64,000 nucleotides of DNA from Oceanisphaera avium (GCF_002157875.1 NZ_CP021376.1:558001-622000), one strand, 5' to 3'; shown: positions 9,301-18,366, numbered from the stretch's first letter. The notes: a model not told the origin generated them from the letters alone. A program made the numbers and translations.

Positions 9301-10878
9301 GAAGCGTTGACTACGGCGCGTAATAAAACTTATGCACTGACTCAGTTAGTCGCACGCTTACCCTATTTAGCTTACGCCGATGCTCAGCAGTTACTCGATC
9401 AAAGCTTTGCTATGAACGACAGCTTAAAAACCAAGCTGGTGGTAGCCGAGGAGGCGCGGCGCAAGGCGCACCTTCGCCAAGAGCAACTTAGCGCTCGCCT
9501 CACCGATGCACTACAAGCGCGCACTGCGCTAGTGAGTAGCTTTGATGCTCGCAACCAAACTCTCAGCGAGTTTAAAGAAGAATTTACCGCACTGGGCATT
9601 ACGCTCGCGGATGATATGGAAGCAAAGGCATTAGCGAATAAGCGCGAGCGAGAAAATGACTTAGTGCACACCCGTAGTCGTCGCAGCCAAACTGATGCCC
9701 AGCGCCAAGTATGTAAACGCGAAATTGAGTCACTCAGCCAGCGGCTAAGTAAAGATGGCCAAGGTTATTTTGCGGCTAGAAAAGCACTGGTTAATCATAA
9801 AGCCAACTGGGCACAAGTGGTGCGCTTAGCGCGTGATAATGATGTAGAGCGCTGTCTTGCCAAGCCGGAGCTTGCCTATTTAGAAGCGGATGAGCTGCGT
9901 TCTATCTCTGATAAAGCACTGGGGGCGCTGCGCTTAGCGGTTGCTCAAGATGAAGAGCTTAGAGACGCGCTGCGCTTTAGTGAAGGCCAGCATAATACGC
10001 TACAAAAAGTACAGTTTTATGTATTGGTGTTTCGCCACTTACAAGCGCGTATTCGCCACGATATTATTCGTGCCGATGATCCAGTAGAAGCGCTAGAAGA
10101 GATGGAAGTGGAGCTGGCTCGACTTAGTGATGAGCTGCAACAGCGTGAGGGGCAATTATCTTTATCTTCTCATGAAGTGGCGGCAAAAATTAATACCATT
10201 ATTCGTCGCGAGCAAAACCGGATCCGCCAACTTAATCAGGGCTTACAAAATATCCGCTTTGGCTTAGTGGCGGGCGTGCGTTTAAATGTCAATATTCGTG
10301 ATAACTATGGGCGCTTATTAAATGCACTGAGCGATAAAGAAGGGCGCCACCAAGATTTATTTTCCAGTAAAGATCTCAGTTTTTCTGAAGCTATGGGTAA
10401 GTTGTTTCAGCGTTTAAACCCGCAGCTAGAACAAGGTGAGCGCAGCCCCCAAGTGCTGGGCCAAGCTTTGCTGGATTATCGTAATTACCTCGACTTAGAC
10501 ATTGAAGTACAACGAGGCAGTGATGGCTGGCTGCGCGCTGAAAGTGGCGCGCTCTCTACGGGTGAAGCCATTGGCACAGGTCAAGCTATCTTGCTGATGG
10601 TGCTACAAAGCTGGGAAGAGGAGTCACGCCATTTACGCTCTCGGGATATTTTACCCTGTCGATTATTATTTTTAGATGAAGCAGCCCGCCTTGATACGCG
10701 CTCTATTGCCACGCTGTTTGAGCTGTGTGAGCGCCAAGATATGCAGCTATTAATTGCCGCGCCAGAAAATATCAGCCCAGAAAAAGGCACCACTTATAAA
10801 CTTATTCGCAAGGTTCATGGCAAGGTTGAACAAGTACACGTGGTCGGCTTAAAAGGCTTTGCTAGTGAGCTAGCTTAA
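6379..10878 (+). CDS. mukB: MukB, SMC-like condensin ATPase
   Basis: An SMC-type ATPase of about 1499 residues that with MukE and MukF compacts and segregates the chromosome. Visible parts are an N-terminal head with the Walker A GGNGAGKST near 60-68, long coiled-coil arms rich in Gln, Glu, Leu and Ala, a central hinge around 690-780, and a C-terminal head with the signature LSTGEAIGTG near 1390 and the Walker B LLFLDEAARLD near 1430. The ATG at 6379 overlaps the mukE stop as TGATG with AGGAG eight bases upstream. This gives about 28 residues more than E. coli, whose start aligns at MRNKFHSL (6463), so the extension may be real or the start may be later. A terminator follows. Confidence 0.95.
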   Translation: MNNQANIFSANEQTAPLRAEQATAAPDLMRNKFHSLTMVNWNGFFARTFELDSLVTTLSGGNGAGKSTTMAAFIAALIPDLSLLHFRNTTEAGSQSGSRDKGLYGKLQRGHCYSLIEINGSQGERIWFGVHLEQVANRDNKVNLSAFSLRANEANLASFKPTELLLAKLEDGRGQVRSLHELKAAAISCDLQFTRFTTVSDYHNFLFEVGVTPRKLKDQRDRVKFYRLIEASLYGGISSTISRSLKDYLLPENAGIRQAFNDMEAAIFENRRTLEAIRETQRQRDVFRQLITETTHYVAADYVRNQSQKQHLSEQALAARKALSHERKILAEERARLIYLADELEQLGARERMLTQELDMASEHLSRVLNGVKLHEKIDSYEDELSELSEKLAIQQETLAELQDEHDSVVANKLRCDEEVDSLKSQLADYQQALDTQQTRAIQYRQACTALEDAKIICDLADLTPENAAQQEQAHVAAEHTLTQQVLAQRQQLSLAKAARAHYDHALELLTSIDASASRSQAFMRANQLLEQGREYQALLARETPIHQLYQQAEQQLEKRHKAQALQAELAQLGCQVVNTDELESLLAELDEQRSELEAQLGECGDQLRQSQAQRSQIAPEVARLRAHAPVWHKARQQLTRLRELSTLPLSDASEVTAAMQQALRAEHSSEQAKQAALQNKQQLELQIRALQGGSDADPRLLALCEQLGGTLLADVYDDISVEDAPFYEALYGPARSGIVVADPQAALAQLQLLESCPQDVYLIQGNPDAFDEDVLQVTELDNAIWVKNGERQLRYSRFTSEPLFGRAAREAKIAQLNLELDTCNAHYAEFSFTQQKQSRLYHQLSEFVSQDMQAAFGDNPEWELEQLSTQQHQVDDSINALEAELNQWQAKREQLRHQYQVAQRLLPLAECLTDTECEARLATARAELDALAQARDFMAKHGQSLGRLAEQVQVLRQDPGEFEQLQHSVQAAEEALTTARNKTYALTQLVARLPYLAYADAQQLLDQSFAMNDSLKTKLVVAEEARRKAHLRQEQLSARLTDALQARTALVSSFDARNQTLSEFKEEFTALGITLADDMEAKALANKRERENDLVHTRSRRSQTDAQRQVCKREIESLSQRLSKDGQGYFAARKALVNHKANWAQVVRLARDNDVERCLAKPELAYLEADELRSISDKALGALRLAVAQDEELRDALRFSEGQHNTLQKVQFYVLVFRHLQARIRHDIIRADDPVEALEEMEVELARLSDELQQREGQLSLSSHEVAAKINTIIRREQNRIRQLNQGLQNIRFGLVAGVRLNVNIRDNYGRLLNALSDKEGRHQDLFSSKDLSFSEAMGKLFQRLNPQLEQGERSPQVLGQALLDYRNYLDLDIEVQRGSDGWLRAESGALSTGEAIGTGQAILLMVLQSWEEESRHLRSRDILPCRLLFLDEAARLDTRSIATLFELCERQDMQLLIAAPENISPEKGTTYKLIRKVHGKVEQVHVVGLKGFASELA

Positions 10879-10921
10879 TACCTCAGCAGTTGGTTAAGCT
10901 TAAATTCTGTGCTATTAAAAT

Positions 10922-10951
10922 AAGCCTCTGCCCTTTATGGGGGAGAGGCTT
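10922..10951. terminator. Bidirectional terminator between mukB and the DHA2 transporter
   Basis: AAGCCTCT at 10922-10929 pairs with AGAGGCTT at 10944-10951, extended inward by C/G pairs. A and T runs flank it on both sides and the two neighbouring genes converge here, so it can serve both. Confidence 0.75.
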
Positions 10952-10957
10952 TATACA

Positions 10958-12469
10958 TTAGGTGCGTAAAGGCTTGGGCTCTGATTGGTGTTGGTTAAAT
11001 TGTCTAGGGCTAATAGCCACAATAATTAATACCAATATTGCCATCACTGCTAAGCCAATATATAAACCATACACAGCATCAAATACGCTATGGCGTAAAT
11101 AACGACTCGCTTCAGCCACTTGATCAGATTGTTGTAAACTTATCACTACCTCGTCTATTTCTTTGGGTAAACTCGCCTTTAAGTGCGCCGGTGCTTGGGC
11201 TAATAAATGCGCCAAATTACCATTAAATAATGTACCAAACACCGCAATGCCTAAGCTTTGGCCTAAAAAGCGTGAAAACATGTTTGCTCCTGTGACCACA
11301 CCTCTTTGTTGCCAGCCCACTGACGCCTGCGCGCCCACTAATAAAGGCGTCGATAATAAGCCAAAGCCTGCCCCTAATAGCACTTGGTCAAGGGCGATTA
11401 ACCAAATAGATGCTTGATAAGGCAACGCTAAAAAACCAAGAGTGGCCAGCAAAATTAAGACACTGCCAATGAGGGCGGTATTGCGATAGCCAATACGCAA
11501 ATATAACTTAGCCGATAACGTAGAAGCGCTAGGCCAGCCAATACTAATGGCCGCCAATACCAGACCGGCACTAATGGCATTTAAGCCATACACAGCTTGA
11601 GTAAAGGTGGGTAAATATGCAGTTGGCACCATAATAATAAAGCCCATGCCAATCATGGCTAAATTTGCGCCCACTAATGCAGGGTTTCGCCACAGCCAGC
11701 CCGGCATGATGGGCTCTTTTGCACGAGTTTGGGTCCACAGTGCAAAGGCTAATAATAATGCGGCCACACTAAAGGCGATAAGGCTGGCGTTTGAGCTCCA
11801 CGCCCAAGCGGTTCCGCCTTGCATGAGAGCAAAAATTAAACTGCCCACGCCTGCTAAAATCGCCATTGAACCTAAATAATCAATGTGATGGCGCTTTTTA
11901 AGCACATCTTCATGTAAAAAAGCCACCAGCAAACCAATGGCCAGCACGCCAATAGGAAGATTTACTAAAAATATCCAATGCCAAGTTACATATTCTACAA
12001 AGGTGCCGCCCAGTAAGGGGCCAGAAATAGCAGCTATGCCCCATACACTCGATAAATAACCTTGGACTTTACCGCGCTCTTCTAAGCTATATAAATCCCC
12101 AGCCAACGTATTGACGGTGGCCATAATGGCGCCGGCGCCTAAGCCTTGTAAGCCTCTAAATACAATTAGACTGGGCATATCCCATGCCCATGCACAGGCC
12201 ACTGACCCTATTAAGAAAATGCTGGCGCCAGTAATTAAAATGGGTTTGCGGCCATACAAGTCGGCGAGCTTGCCATAGACGGGAATAGTCACGGTTTGGG
12301 TTAATAAATAAATAGAAAATACCCAAGTAAACAGAGAAAAGTCCCCTAGCTCAGCCACTATTTGTGGTACCGCAGTCGAGACAATAGTGACATCCATGGC
12401 AGCCAACATCATAAACAACATCAGGGCGGTTAAAATCCAAGGGCGATGAGCGATAGCAGTGGCAGACAC
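10958..12469 (-). CDS. MFS multidrug transporter, DHA2 (EmrB/QacA) family
   Basis: A 503-residue inner-membrane protein with about 14 predicted helices, the size and layout of the DHA2 drug:proton antiporters. Motif D1-like LAAMDVTIVSTAVPQI sits in helix 1, motif A GKLADLYGRKP follows helix 2 (about 65-75), and the antiporter motif C region GIAAISGPLLGG lies in helix 5. The substrate cannot be told from sequence. No HlyD/EmrA-type adaptor or TetR/MarR regulator is adjacent, so it probably acts alone in the inner membrane. It converges with mukB and diverges from the EAL gene across a 315-base gap. Confidence 0.88.
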   Translation of the reverse strand: MSATAIAHRPWILTALMLFMMLAAMDVTIVSTAVPQIVAELGDFSLFTWVFSIYLLTQTVTIPVYGKLADLYGRKPILITGASIFLIGSVACAWAWDMPSLIVFRGLQGLGAGAIMATVNTLAGDLYSLEERGKVQGYLSSVWGIAAISGPLLGGTFVEYVTWHWIFLVNLPIGVLAIGLLVAFLHEDVLKKRHHIDYLGSMAILAGVGSLIFALMQGGTAWAWSSNASLIAFSVAALLLAFALWTQTRAKEPIMPGWLWRNPALVGANLAMIGMGFIIMVPTAYLPTFTQAVYGLNAISAGLVLAAISIGWPSASTLSAKLYLRIGYRNTALIGSVLILLATLGFLALPYQASIWLIALDQVLLGAGFGLLSTPLLVGAQASVGWQQRGVVTGANMFSRFLGQSLGIAVFGTLFNGNLAHLLAQAPAHLKASLPKEIDEVVISLQQSDQVAEASRYLRHSVFDAVYGLYIGLAVMAILVLIIVAISPRQFNQHQSEPKPLRT

Positions 12470-12784
12470 AGGCTTTCCTTAGCGTGAGTGTATTAAAGTG
12501 AAGGGTTATCAATACCTAACTTAGCGCAGCTGAGCAAGTCACAACGCCAGTTTAGTACTAAAGACTCTTTTGAGTAAGCTATGCTCAACTAATAGCAAGC
12601 GGATAAAGGGTGTTTATGCGTTGCGCTAATAAGCGTGATTGAGCACAGTTTAAAAAAAGTGTTAGCGTTTTTCTTACGTCCGGTTTTGCACTTAGGTTAG
12701 AATTAGCCAACGCGAGCCCTCACAGAAGGCATGAGTTGGACTCGTGTTTTACAGCATACGCGTTAAATCGATAAGGGGAGTTAT
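12470..12784. other. Intergenic region between divergent transporter and EAL genes
   Basis: This 315-base stretch contains no open frame I would call. It must hold both divergent promoters. A purine-rich RBS (AAGGGGAG) lies just before the EAL start. No convincing operator palindrome was found. Confidence 0.5.
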
Positions 12785-13555
12785 ATGTATGGCCAACCAG
12801 ATACATGTTCACGACTAGTCTGTAGCCACTGTGCCGACCAAGGCACATTAGATTTTGATTTTACCATGGCTTTTCAACCTATTATCAATTGCCAGCGCCA
12901 AGAGATTTTTGGTTATGAAGCGCTGGTGCGCGGTCTAAACCAAGAGTCGGCTTATTCGGTGATTGCCAAAGTAAATGATGAAAATCGCTATTTATTTGAT
13001 CAATTATGTCGGGTTAAAGCCATCGCTCTGGCCGCTAAGCTTAAGCTATCCACTATGCTCAGCATTAATTTTTTGCCTAATGCCATCTATCAGCCAGAGC
13101 GCTGTATTCGCACCACGCTTGCGGCGGCAAAAGAGCATCAGTTTCCTACCGAGCGTATTATGTTTGAGTTTACGGAAGTGGAAAAACTCGAAGACAATAA
13201 ACATATTCAGCGGGTAGTGGAATACTACCAAGAGTTGGGCTTTACCACCGCCACCGATGACTTTGGCTCAGGCTATTCTGGCTTAAACTTATTAGCAGAT
13301 TTTCAAACCGATATTATTAAGCTCGATATGGAGCTTATCCGTAATATTGAGGTGTTGCCGGTGCGCCAAGCCATTGTAAAAAATTGCTTACAGCTTTTTA
13401 AGGACTTAAACGTACGACCGCTTGCCGAGGGCATTGAAAGTTTAGGCGAATATAATTGGTTGCGTGAGGCGGGAGTAGAGTTAATGCAGGGTTACCTGTT
13501 TGCCAAGCCGGGCTTTGAGTGCTTACCTAGTGTGGATTTTTCAGCCTTTAACTAA
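12785..13555 (+). CDS. Stand-alone EAL-domain protein, probable c-di-GMP phosphodiesterase
   Basis: A 256-residue protein consisting of one EAL domain (about 24-250) behind a short Cys-rich leader (Cys 8, 13, 16). The residues needed for c-di-GMP hydrolysis appear intact: EAL at 45-47, Asn in SINFLPN at about 95, Glu in FEFTE at about 128, DDFG at 158-161, Lys in KLD at about 179, Glu in AEGIES and Gln in MQGYLFA at about 235. It should therefore be catalytically competent rather than a degenerate sensor. No GGDEF, PAS or membrane segment is present. A strong terminator follows, so it is probably monocistronic. Its architecture resembles the EAL half of BluF-type proteins. Confidence 0.88.
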   Translation: MYGQPDTCSRLVCSHCADQGTLDFDFTMAFQPIINCQRQEIFGYEALVRGLNQESAYSVIAKVNDENRYLFDQLCRVKAIALAAKLKLSTMLSINFLPNAIYQPERCIRTTLAAAKEHQFPTERIMFEFTEVEKLEDNKHIQRVVEYYQELGFTTATDDFGSGYSGLNLLADFQTDIIKLDMELIRNIEVLPVRQAIVKNCLQLFKDLNVRPLAEGIESLGEYNWLREAGVELMQGYLFAKPGFECLPSVDFSAFN

Positions 13556-13585
13556 GACCACTTAATAACAATTAGCACCTAAAAA

Positions 13586-13604
13586 AGCCCCGCACTGCGG
13601 GGCT
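13586..13604. terminator. Bidirectional terminator after the EAL gene
   Basis: AGCCCCGC and GCGGGGCT form an eight-base-pair GC-rich stem with a tiny loop. It is preceded by AAAAAA, giving a T run for the minus-strand ybiO-like gene, and followed by TGTTATCTT on the plus strand. Confidence 0.75.
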
Positions 13605-13632
13605 GTTATCTTATTAATCAAAAGATAAGGAG

Positions 13633-15966
13633 TTAATTGTCATCTTTTTCATTAGGCGCATCATCGGTGTCGCTGTTATTTTTAAGCTTCACGGTAAGGG
13701 GAGCCTGAGTGCGCTTTGGTTGTTGAGCCAGCGCACTGTCTACGCTTTGCTCAATCACCCGTAAATTGGCCGCCGGCGCATGTCCGGCTTTATCTTCACC
13801 AAAATATACGCGGCTGTGAGGGTAGGGGATCTCAATATTTGCTTGTTCAAAGTATTGTTTAACCAAGCGATTATAAGCACGCCCCACGGCCCACTGCATG
13901 CCAGGTGTTGACTTAATTCGCACTCGAATATTAACGGAGCTGTCTGCAAGCGCGACGACACCTGATACTTCAAGTGGCGCCAAAATTTCATTTTTCATGG
14001 CTTCGCTGGCCGCTAGCTCATCATACGCCAGCTGCAGTTGCTGAATGGCATCATCAATATTTTCCCGATACGCCACTCGGTATTCACCCACATGAAAACC
14101 AAAGCCGCGCATGTAGTTAGACACCGTATCCACACTTGAAAATGGAATAATGTGATAGGTGCCGCTTAAGTCGCGAATACCTACCGAGCGAATACTTAAG
14201 CGCTCCGCAGTCCCGGTAATGCCACCTAAGGTCACTACATCGCCGGTATTCATGGCATTTTCAATTTGAATAAAGATGCCCGTAATAATGTCTTGTACGA
14301 GTTTTTGCGCACCAAACCCCACGGCTAGACCTAACACGCCAGCACCGGCAATTAAGGGACCAATATTAATACCAATTTGGGAGAGCGCTATCATAAAGGT
14401 CATGGTCGCGAGTGTGATAGCCAGCGCATTGCGAAACAACAACAGCAAGGTTTGGGTGCGAGCTGAGGGCTGGCCGGTGCCGGTTTCAGGGTTAAGCTTA
14501 TGCTCAATCAGGCTGGCTAATACCACCCATACCATGGCGGAAATGCTTAAAATAATGGCCACAGCAATGATTTTACTCATCAATTTGCCGCCGGCTTCTG
14601 ACTCATACCAAGCGGTTAAGTCTACGACATGCCAAGCATTCAAGATGAGTAGCACCGCCATGCTCACGATTAATACACGAATAAAGCGCAGCGCCGTCGG
14701 CACATAGCTGTTAAGGCGAGGCTCCAGCAAGGGGAGTTTGCGCCGCAATTCATCCGATAAATGAATATGGCGACCAATGGTTTGGCTTACTAAAGTGGAC
14801 AGCAAAATAGCCAACACGATTAACCCTAAGGTTTTAAGCGTGGCAATTAAGACAAAGGGCAAGGCCAGCTCAGGGCTGAGTAAGGTGAGTACAAATACTG
14901 TACTAAAGTAGGCCAGCGCCAACCAATGCCAAATACGAGATAATAAGATCAAACTAAACTGACTGGCATTCATAGTGCTTTTTTCAGCTTGTAAGCGAAT
15001 AGCACGGCGCAGTCGCACCCGGTTTTTAAGGATCACTAACACCGCATAAATATACGCCACCACCATTACTAAGGTGTTAACGGCCTGAGCGAGGGTCGCC
15101 GACATATTAATGTTAACTAAAGGCTCCACCACTAATACGCCATAGCCCACTAAGCCAATTAATAAGGCAAACCAGCGATTCCAATATCGCGCTTCACTGG
15201 CATTAATAGGCAATAAGCGCAGCCCATCGTAGCGAGAAGAAAACAACACCCGCAAGCCTGCTTTTAGTAACTCAATCACCAAAAAGGCATTTAAAAATAG
15301 CGAGCCTTGGGTGGTGAGCTCACCGGTAGTGCCAATAATAAAGGTCGCAATCAGTCCGCCTGCCGTATAAGCCAAACCAATAGCAATTACATCCACTAAG
15401 GCCGCTAACGCCACGCCCACGACTAAGCGCAGCACCGGCGTTTTGCTTTTTCCATGGCGAGACCAATGACTTAATCTGGCAAACAGCGGCATGCTTAAGC
15501 GGCGTAGTAACCAAAACAATACCCAAGTGGCGATAATTACTAAGCCTAGGTTGATGCTGGCATGCATAAATTCTTTACTGTCAAAGTCGCTATTAAGTGC
15601 GTCTTTGTCATCCACAAACATCGCTTGGGTTACATTGGCCAAACTATGAAATTGTGCGCCTAAGTCGGTGGCTATTAAGCGTGTCGTGGCGGCTAATTGT
15701 TTGGTTTTAGAAGGGCGAGTCGCGGTGTGTTCCGCAACTGGCACTGCTTCTTTGGCATCTTGGGAGGTTTGTTCCCCTTGTTGCTGGGCCAATAATTGCA
15801 GTTGTTCAATTAATTGCTGGCGGGTTTGTTCATTTTCTAGCACTTCTACTAACGCTTCGTAGGGAGCACCCGCAGCGGGGGGAGAAGTGTCAGCATGGGC
15901 AAGGCTCATAAAAGGAGCACAAAGCAGCCAAAATAGCAGCAAGGGTAGCGTTTTCAGTGAATTCAC
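13633..15966 (-). CDS. ybiO: YbiO-type moderate-conductance mechanosensitive channel (MscS family)
   Basis: A 777-residue MscS-superfamily protein that releases solutes on hypo-osmotic shock. It has a signal peptide (about 1-25, cleaved near AHA-DT), a Gln-rich periplasmic segment, roughly ten membrane helices, then the MscS pore helix and beta domain (LIAGAGVLGLAVGFGAQKLV near 540, followed by DIITG). The C-terminal vestibule carries GMQWAVGRAYNRLVKQYFE and ends in an acidic low-complexity tail. Size and domain order match E. coli YbiO (741) rather than the larger periplasmic-domain MscK. It lies alone between two terminators or promoters. The exact gating class is inferred from similarity. 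Confidence 0.85.
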   Translation of the reverse strand: MNSLKTLPLLLFWLLCAPFMSLAHADTSPPAAGAPYEALVEVLENEQTRQQLIEQLQLLAQQQGEQTSQDAKEAVPVAEHTATRPSKTKQLAATTRLIATDLGAQFHSLANVTQAMFVDDKDALNSDFDSKEFMHASINLGLVIIATWVLFWLLRRLSMPLFARLSHWSRHGKSKTPVLRLVVGVALAALVDVIAIGLAYTAGGLIATFIIGTTGELTTQGSLFLNAFLVIELLKAGLRVLFSSRYDGLRLLPINASEARYWNRWFALLIGLVGYGVLVVEPLVNINMSATLAQAVNTLVMVVAYIYAVLVILKNRVRLRRAIRLQAEKSTMNASQFSLILLSRIWHWLALAYFSTVFVLTLLSPELALPFVLIATLKTLGLIVLAILLSTLVSQTIGRHIHLSDELRRKLPLLEPRLNSYVPTALRFIRVLIVSMAVLLILNAWHVVDLTAWYESEAGGKLMSKIIAVAIILSISAMVWVVLASLIEHKLNPETGTGQPSARTQTLLLLFRNALAITLATMTFMIALSQIGINIGPLIAGAGVLGLAVGFGAQKLVQDIITGIFIQIENAMNTGDVVTLGGITGTAERLSIRSVGIRDLSGTYHIIPFSSVDTVSNYMRGFGFHVGEYRVAYRENIDDAIQQLQLAYDELAASEAMKNEILAPLEVSGVVALADSSVNIRVRIKSTPGMQWAVGRAYNRLVKQYFEQANIEIPYPHSRVYFGEDKAGHAPAANLRVIEQSVDSALAQQPKRTQAPLTVKLKNNSDTDDAPNEKDDN

Positions 15967-16250
15967 CAGTGGCCTCCGATCGGCGGTCAGCGTTATGGGT
16001 TAGCAAAGCAAAAATGATTACTTTAATAAAAAAAGCAATCCGACTCAGTAGAGTAACACAGCTTTTGGCGTCGTTTATATTTTCAATGGTTTAGTCGGCT
16101 TAAAAAATAAAAACTTGCTACGTACCCTAAGTAATTGCTGACTAGATTAGCTTATTAAAGATAAGGAGTGAGTGGACTCTTTATAGTGAGCGGCTTGCTA
16201 TCGACTAGAATAGGAGCGCAAGCGACAATCTCTGACATCAAGGAGTGTTA

Positions 16251-16769
16251 ATGAAAAAATTACCTATTCCCATTGCTTTATCCGCGCTGGCGCTGAGCGT
16301 AGCGCTAAGCCCTCTAAGCCAAGCCGAGGAAGTTAAGGCCGCCTCAAGTGAAGTAGTACGCCATGCCTTGCCTGACTCAGACTTTCCTATTTCATTGGCA
16401 GTAGAAATACCGGCCAATAAAACTGTGGTGCACTTAAGTGGCCAAGTGCCCATCGCTATTGACGATAACGCCGATGCGAATAGCATCCGTGCCTATGGCA
16501 CCCTAGAGCAGCAGACGGTGTCTAGTCTTAAAGCGATTGAAAAAACGCTGGCATCACTGGATCTCACCCTCAGTGATGTTTATCGCATGCAAGTGTTTTT
16601 GGTAGCCCAAGAGGGCAAGGTAGATTTTGATGGCTTTATGAAAGGCTATACACAGTTTTTTGGTACTGCTGAGCAAGCTAACTTGCCGGTACGCTCAGCT
16701 GTGGAAGTGGCGGCGCTCGCTAACCCCGGCTGGCTAGTTGAAATTGAAGTTTCTGCTGTGCGCCCGTAG
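16251..16769 (+). CDS. Exported RidA/YjgF-family protein
   Basis: The 172-residue product begins with a classic signal peptide (MKKLPIPIALSALALSVALS, cleavage likely after SQA near residue 25) followed by a RidA/YER057c/UK114 domain. Cytoplasmic RidA deaminates reactive enamine/imine intermediates from PLP enzymes. Here the domain retains the fold signatures (VYRMQVFLV and LPVRSAVEVAALA), with Arg in PVRSAV as the usual active-site residue. Export is unusual for the family core and points to another substrate. The start at 16251 is fixed by AAGGAG eight bases upstream; a GTG two codons earlier lacks that spacing. A strong terminator follows. Confidence 0.8.
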   Translation: MKKLPIPIALSALALSVALSPLSQAEEVKAASSEVVRHALPDSDFPISLAVEIPANKTVVHLSGQVPIAIDDNADANSIRAYGTLEQQTVSSLKAIEKTLASLDLTLSDVYRMQVFLVAQEGKVDFDGFMKGYTQFFGTAEQANLPVRSAVEVAALANPGWLVEIEVSAVRP

Positions 16770-16799
16770 CGCTTACTTACACTTTTTGTCCTATATAGT

Positions 16800-16822
16800 G
16801 CCGCCTCACAGGCGGCTTTTTT
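16800..16822 (+). terminator. Terminator after the RidA-like gene
   Basis: GCCGCC (16800-16805) and GGCGGC (16811-16816) form a GC stem with a five-base loop, followed by six T at 16817-16822. Confidence 0.85.
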
Positions 16823-17389
16823 ATCTTAACATTGTTCTTAATGCCCATTTTCTTCGTTATTTTCTATTTTTCACAAAATATTTTTAGTCTGGCATTTTTC
16901 ACCCCGCGCCAGTGTGGGCGCGGGGTGGCGTACGTGAACGATAGGAGCCAAATAAGTCTTGCGCCTAATCATGACACACTCAAATAAAAGCTGATACTAA
17001 TCATGTAGTTAACTTGATAATCTAAAACTCGCTATTTGGAAACATTCGCATTCTCATTGTTTTAACACTCGCGAGGTCGGCTTAACTTAAAGATTAAACG
17101 CTCTTTTATTACTCACCACCGCCTTTACTCATTCCTTTAATTAGCGCAAGTCTGCTTGCTTAAAACTTAATTAGCTAATACAGGCACGAAGCAGGGACCG
17201 TCTCGTTGTTAGTAGTGGCTAACGATTAGCCAGTGCGGTGGCGTTATCCTTTGATTGCAGGACATGGAAGGTCTAAGCAACAGATTAATGGCCCAGCAGC
17301 ATAATAGAAAGCTTGCCGCTTTAAGCTTGATTTGGCTAATAAACCAAATGGAGTGGTCATTATGTATTATCTGTTTGGAGTAATGTATT
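16823..17389. other. 567-base gap with an isolated GC-rich hairpin
   Basis: No gene is evident. The sequence is AT-rich except for a perfect ten-base-pair inverted repeat, ACCCCGCGCC at 16901-16910 and GGCGCGGGGT at 16917-16926. No T run follows on either strand, so it does not look like an intrinsic terminator. Smaller inverted repeats are TGGCTA/TAGCCA near 17216-17233 and ATTTGG/CCAAAT near 17330-17349. The last part should carry the promoter of the acyltransferase gene. Confidence 0.5.
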
Positions 17390-18346
17390 TTGAGTAGGAA
17401 CATATCGCTGGATGTATTAAAGCTAGTTATGGCTTTTATGGTAGTGGGTTTACATGCTGGTTTTTTTAGTGAAATAAGCGAGCTCGGTGAATATCTATTT
17501 GTAAATGGTTTCTTTAGAATTGCCGTGCCTATTTTTTTTATTATTAATGGCTTTTACTTCTACACCACTCTAAAAAATGGCTCACCCCAGTTATGGTTTA
17601 AAAGAGTGGCGCTATTATATATAGTGTGGATGGCATTTTATTCTTATTATTGGGCCTTTAATCCTGGTTTATCCATAACTGGTATCTTAGAGCTAATAAT
17701 GAAGTTTATCGTGGGCTACCACCACTTGTGGTATATCTCCAGCATGATGGGGGCGGCCGTGTTAGTGCTAATATTAAGAAAAAGTAGTACAAAATTAATG
17801 ATATTAATTATTGCAGCTACCTTTATACTTGGTGTGTTTATACAATACACGGGTAATTATCGAGTATTTCAAGGGGGCTTATTAGATCTGTTATTTAATA
17901 CTACCTGGATGCATCGTAACTTTTTATTATTTTCATTTCCTTTTTTTGCTATTGGCTATCTAGTTAACAAATACTCTGTGCATAAAATGATATCAGAAAA
18001 AGTGGTGCTCGTTGGTGCATTTTTAGGGCTAGCCCTGCTTGTAACTGAGTCCTATCTAAATTATCACAATCCTAATAGAGAAGGAGATTTTGATAACTTT
18101 ATAAGCTTAATTATTGTTTGCCCGTTAATTTTTATCTTGTTTAAAAATAAAGAGGTAAGTGGTAATACCAAAAGTATTGCGCTTTATTCCTCTGCTATTT
18201 ATTTTGTGCATGCCTTTGTCTTGATCTTCCTAAGAGAAGTGACTCACTTTGAAGGTGTCTCTTTAACCTTGATGGCAATATTACTATCGGCTATGGCATC
18301 GGCCTTTATTATTGCTATTAATAATAGAGTGAAAGTCATTTTATAA
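17390..18346 (+). CDS. Acyltransferase family 3 (OafA-like) membrane protein
   Basis: A 318-residue polytopic membrane protein (about ten helices) of the acyltransferase-3 family, which transfers acetyl or other acyl groups to surface polysaccharides, lipids or small molecules. The N-terminus ISLDVLKLVMAFMVVGLHAG contains the conserved helix-1 His (about 22), and an Arg-bearing segment FFRIAVPIFFIINGFYFY follows, both diagnostic. The only workable start is TTG at 17390 with TTGGAG upstream. The base composition is clearly more AT-rich than the neighbours, and the gene is flanked by a long gap and its own terminator, so recent transfer is likely. The acceptor substrate cannot be predicted; O-antigen or exopolysaccharide is plausible. 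Confidence 0.82.
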   Translation: MSRNISLDVLKLVMAFMVVGLHAGFFSEISELGEYLFVNGFFRIAVPIFFIINGFYFYTTLKNGSPQLWFKRVALLYIVWMAFYSYYWAFNPGLSITGILELIMKFIVGYHHLWYISSMMGAAVLVLILRKSSTKLMILIIAATFILGVFIQYTGNYRVFQGGLLDLLFNTTWMHRNFLLFSFPFFAIGYLVNKYSVHKMISEKVVLVGAFLGLALLVTESYLNYHNPNREGDFDNFISLIIVCPLIFILFKNKEVSGNTKSIALYSSAIYFVHAFVLIFLREVTHFEGVSLTLMAILLSAMASAFIIAINNRVKVIL

Positions 18347-18366
18347 AATAATATAATAAATACCTA

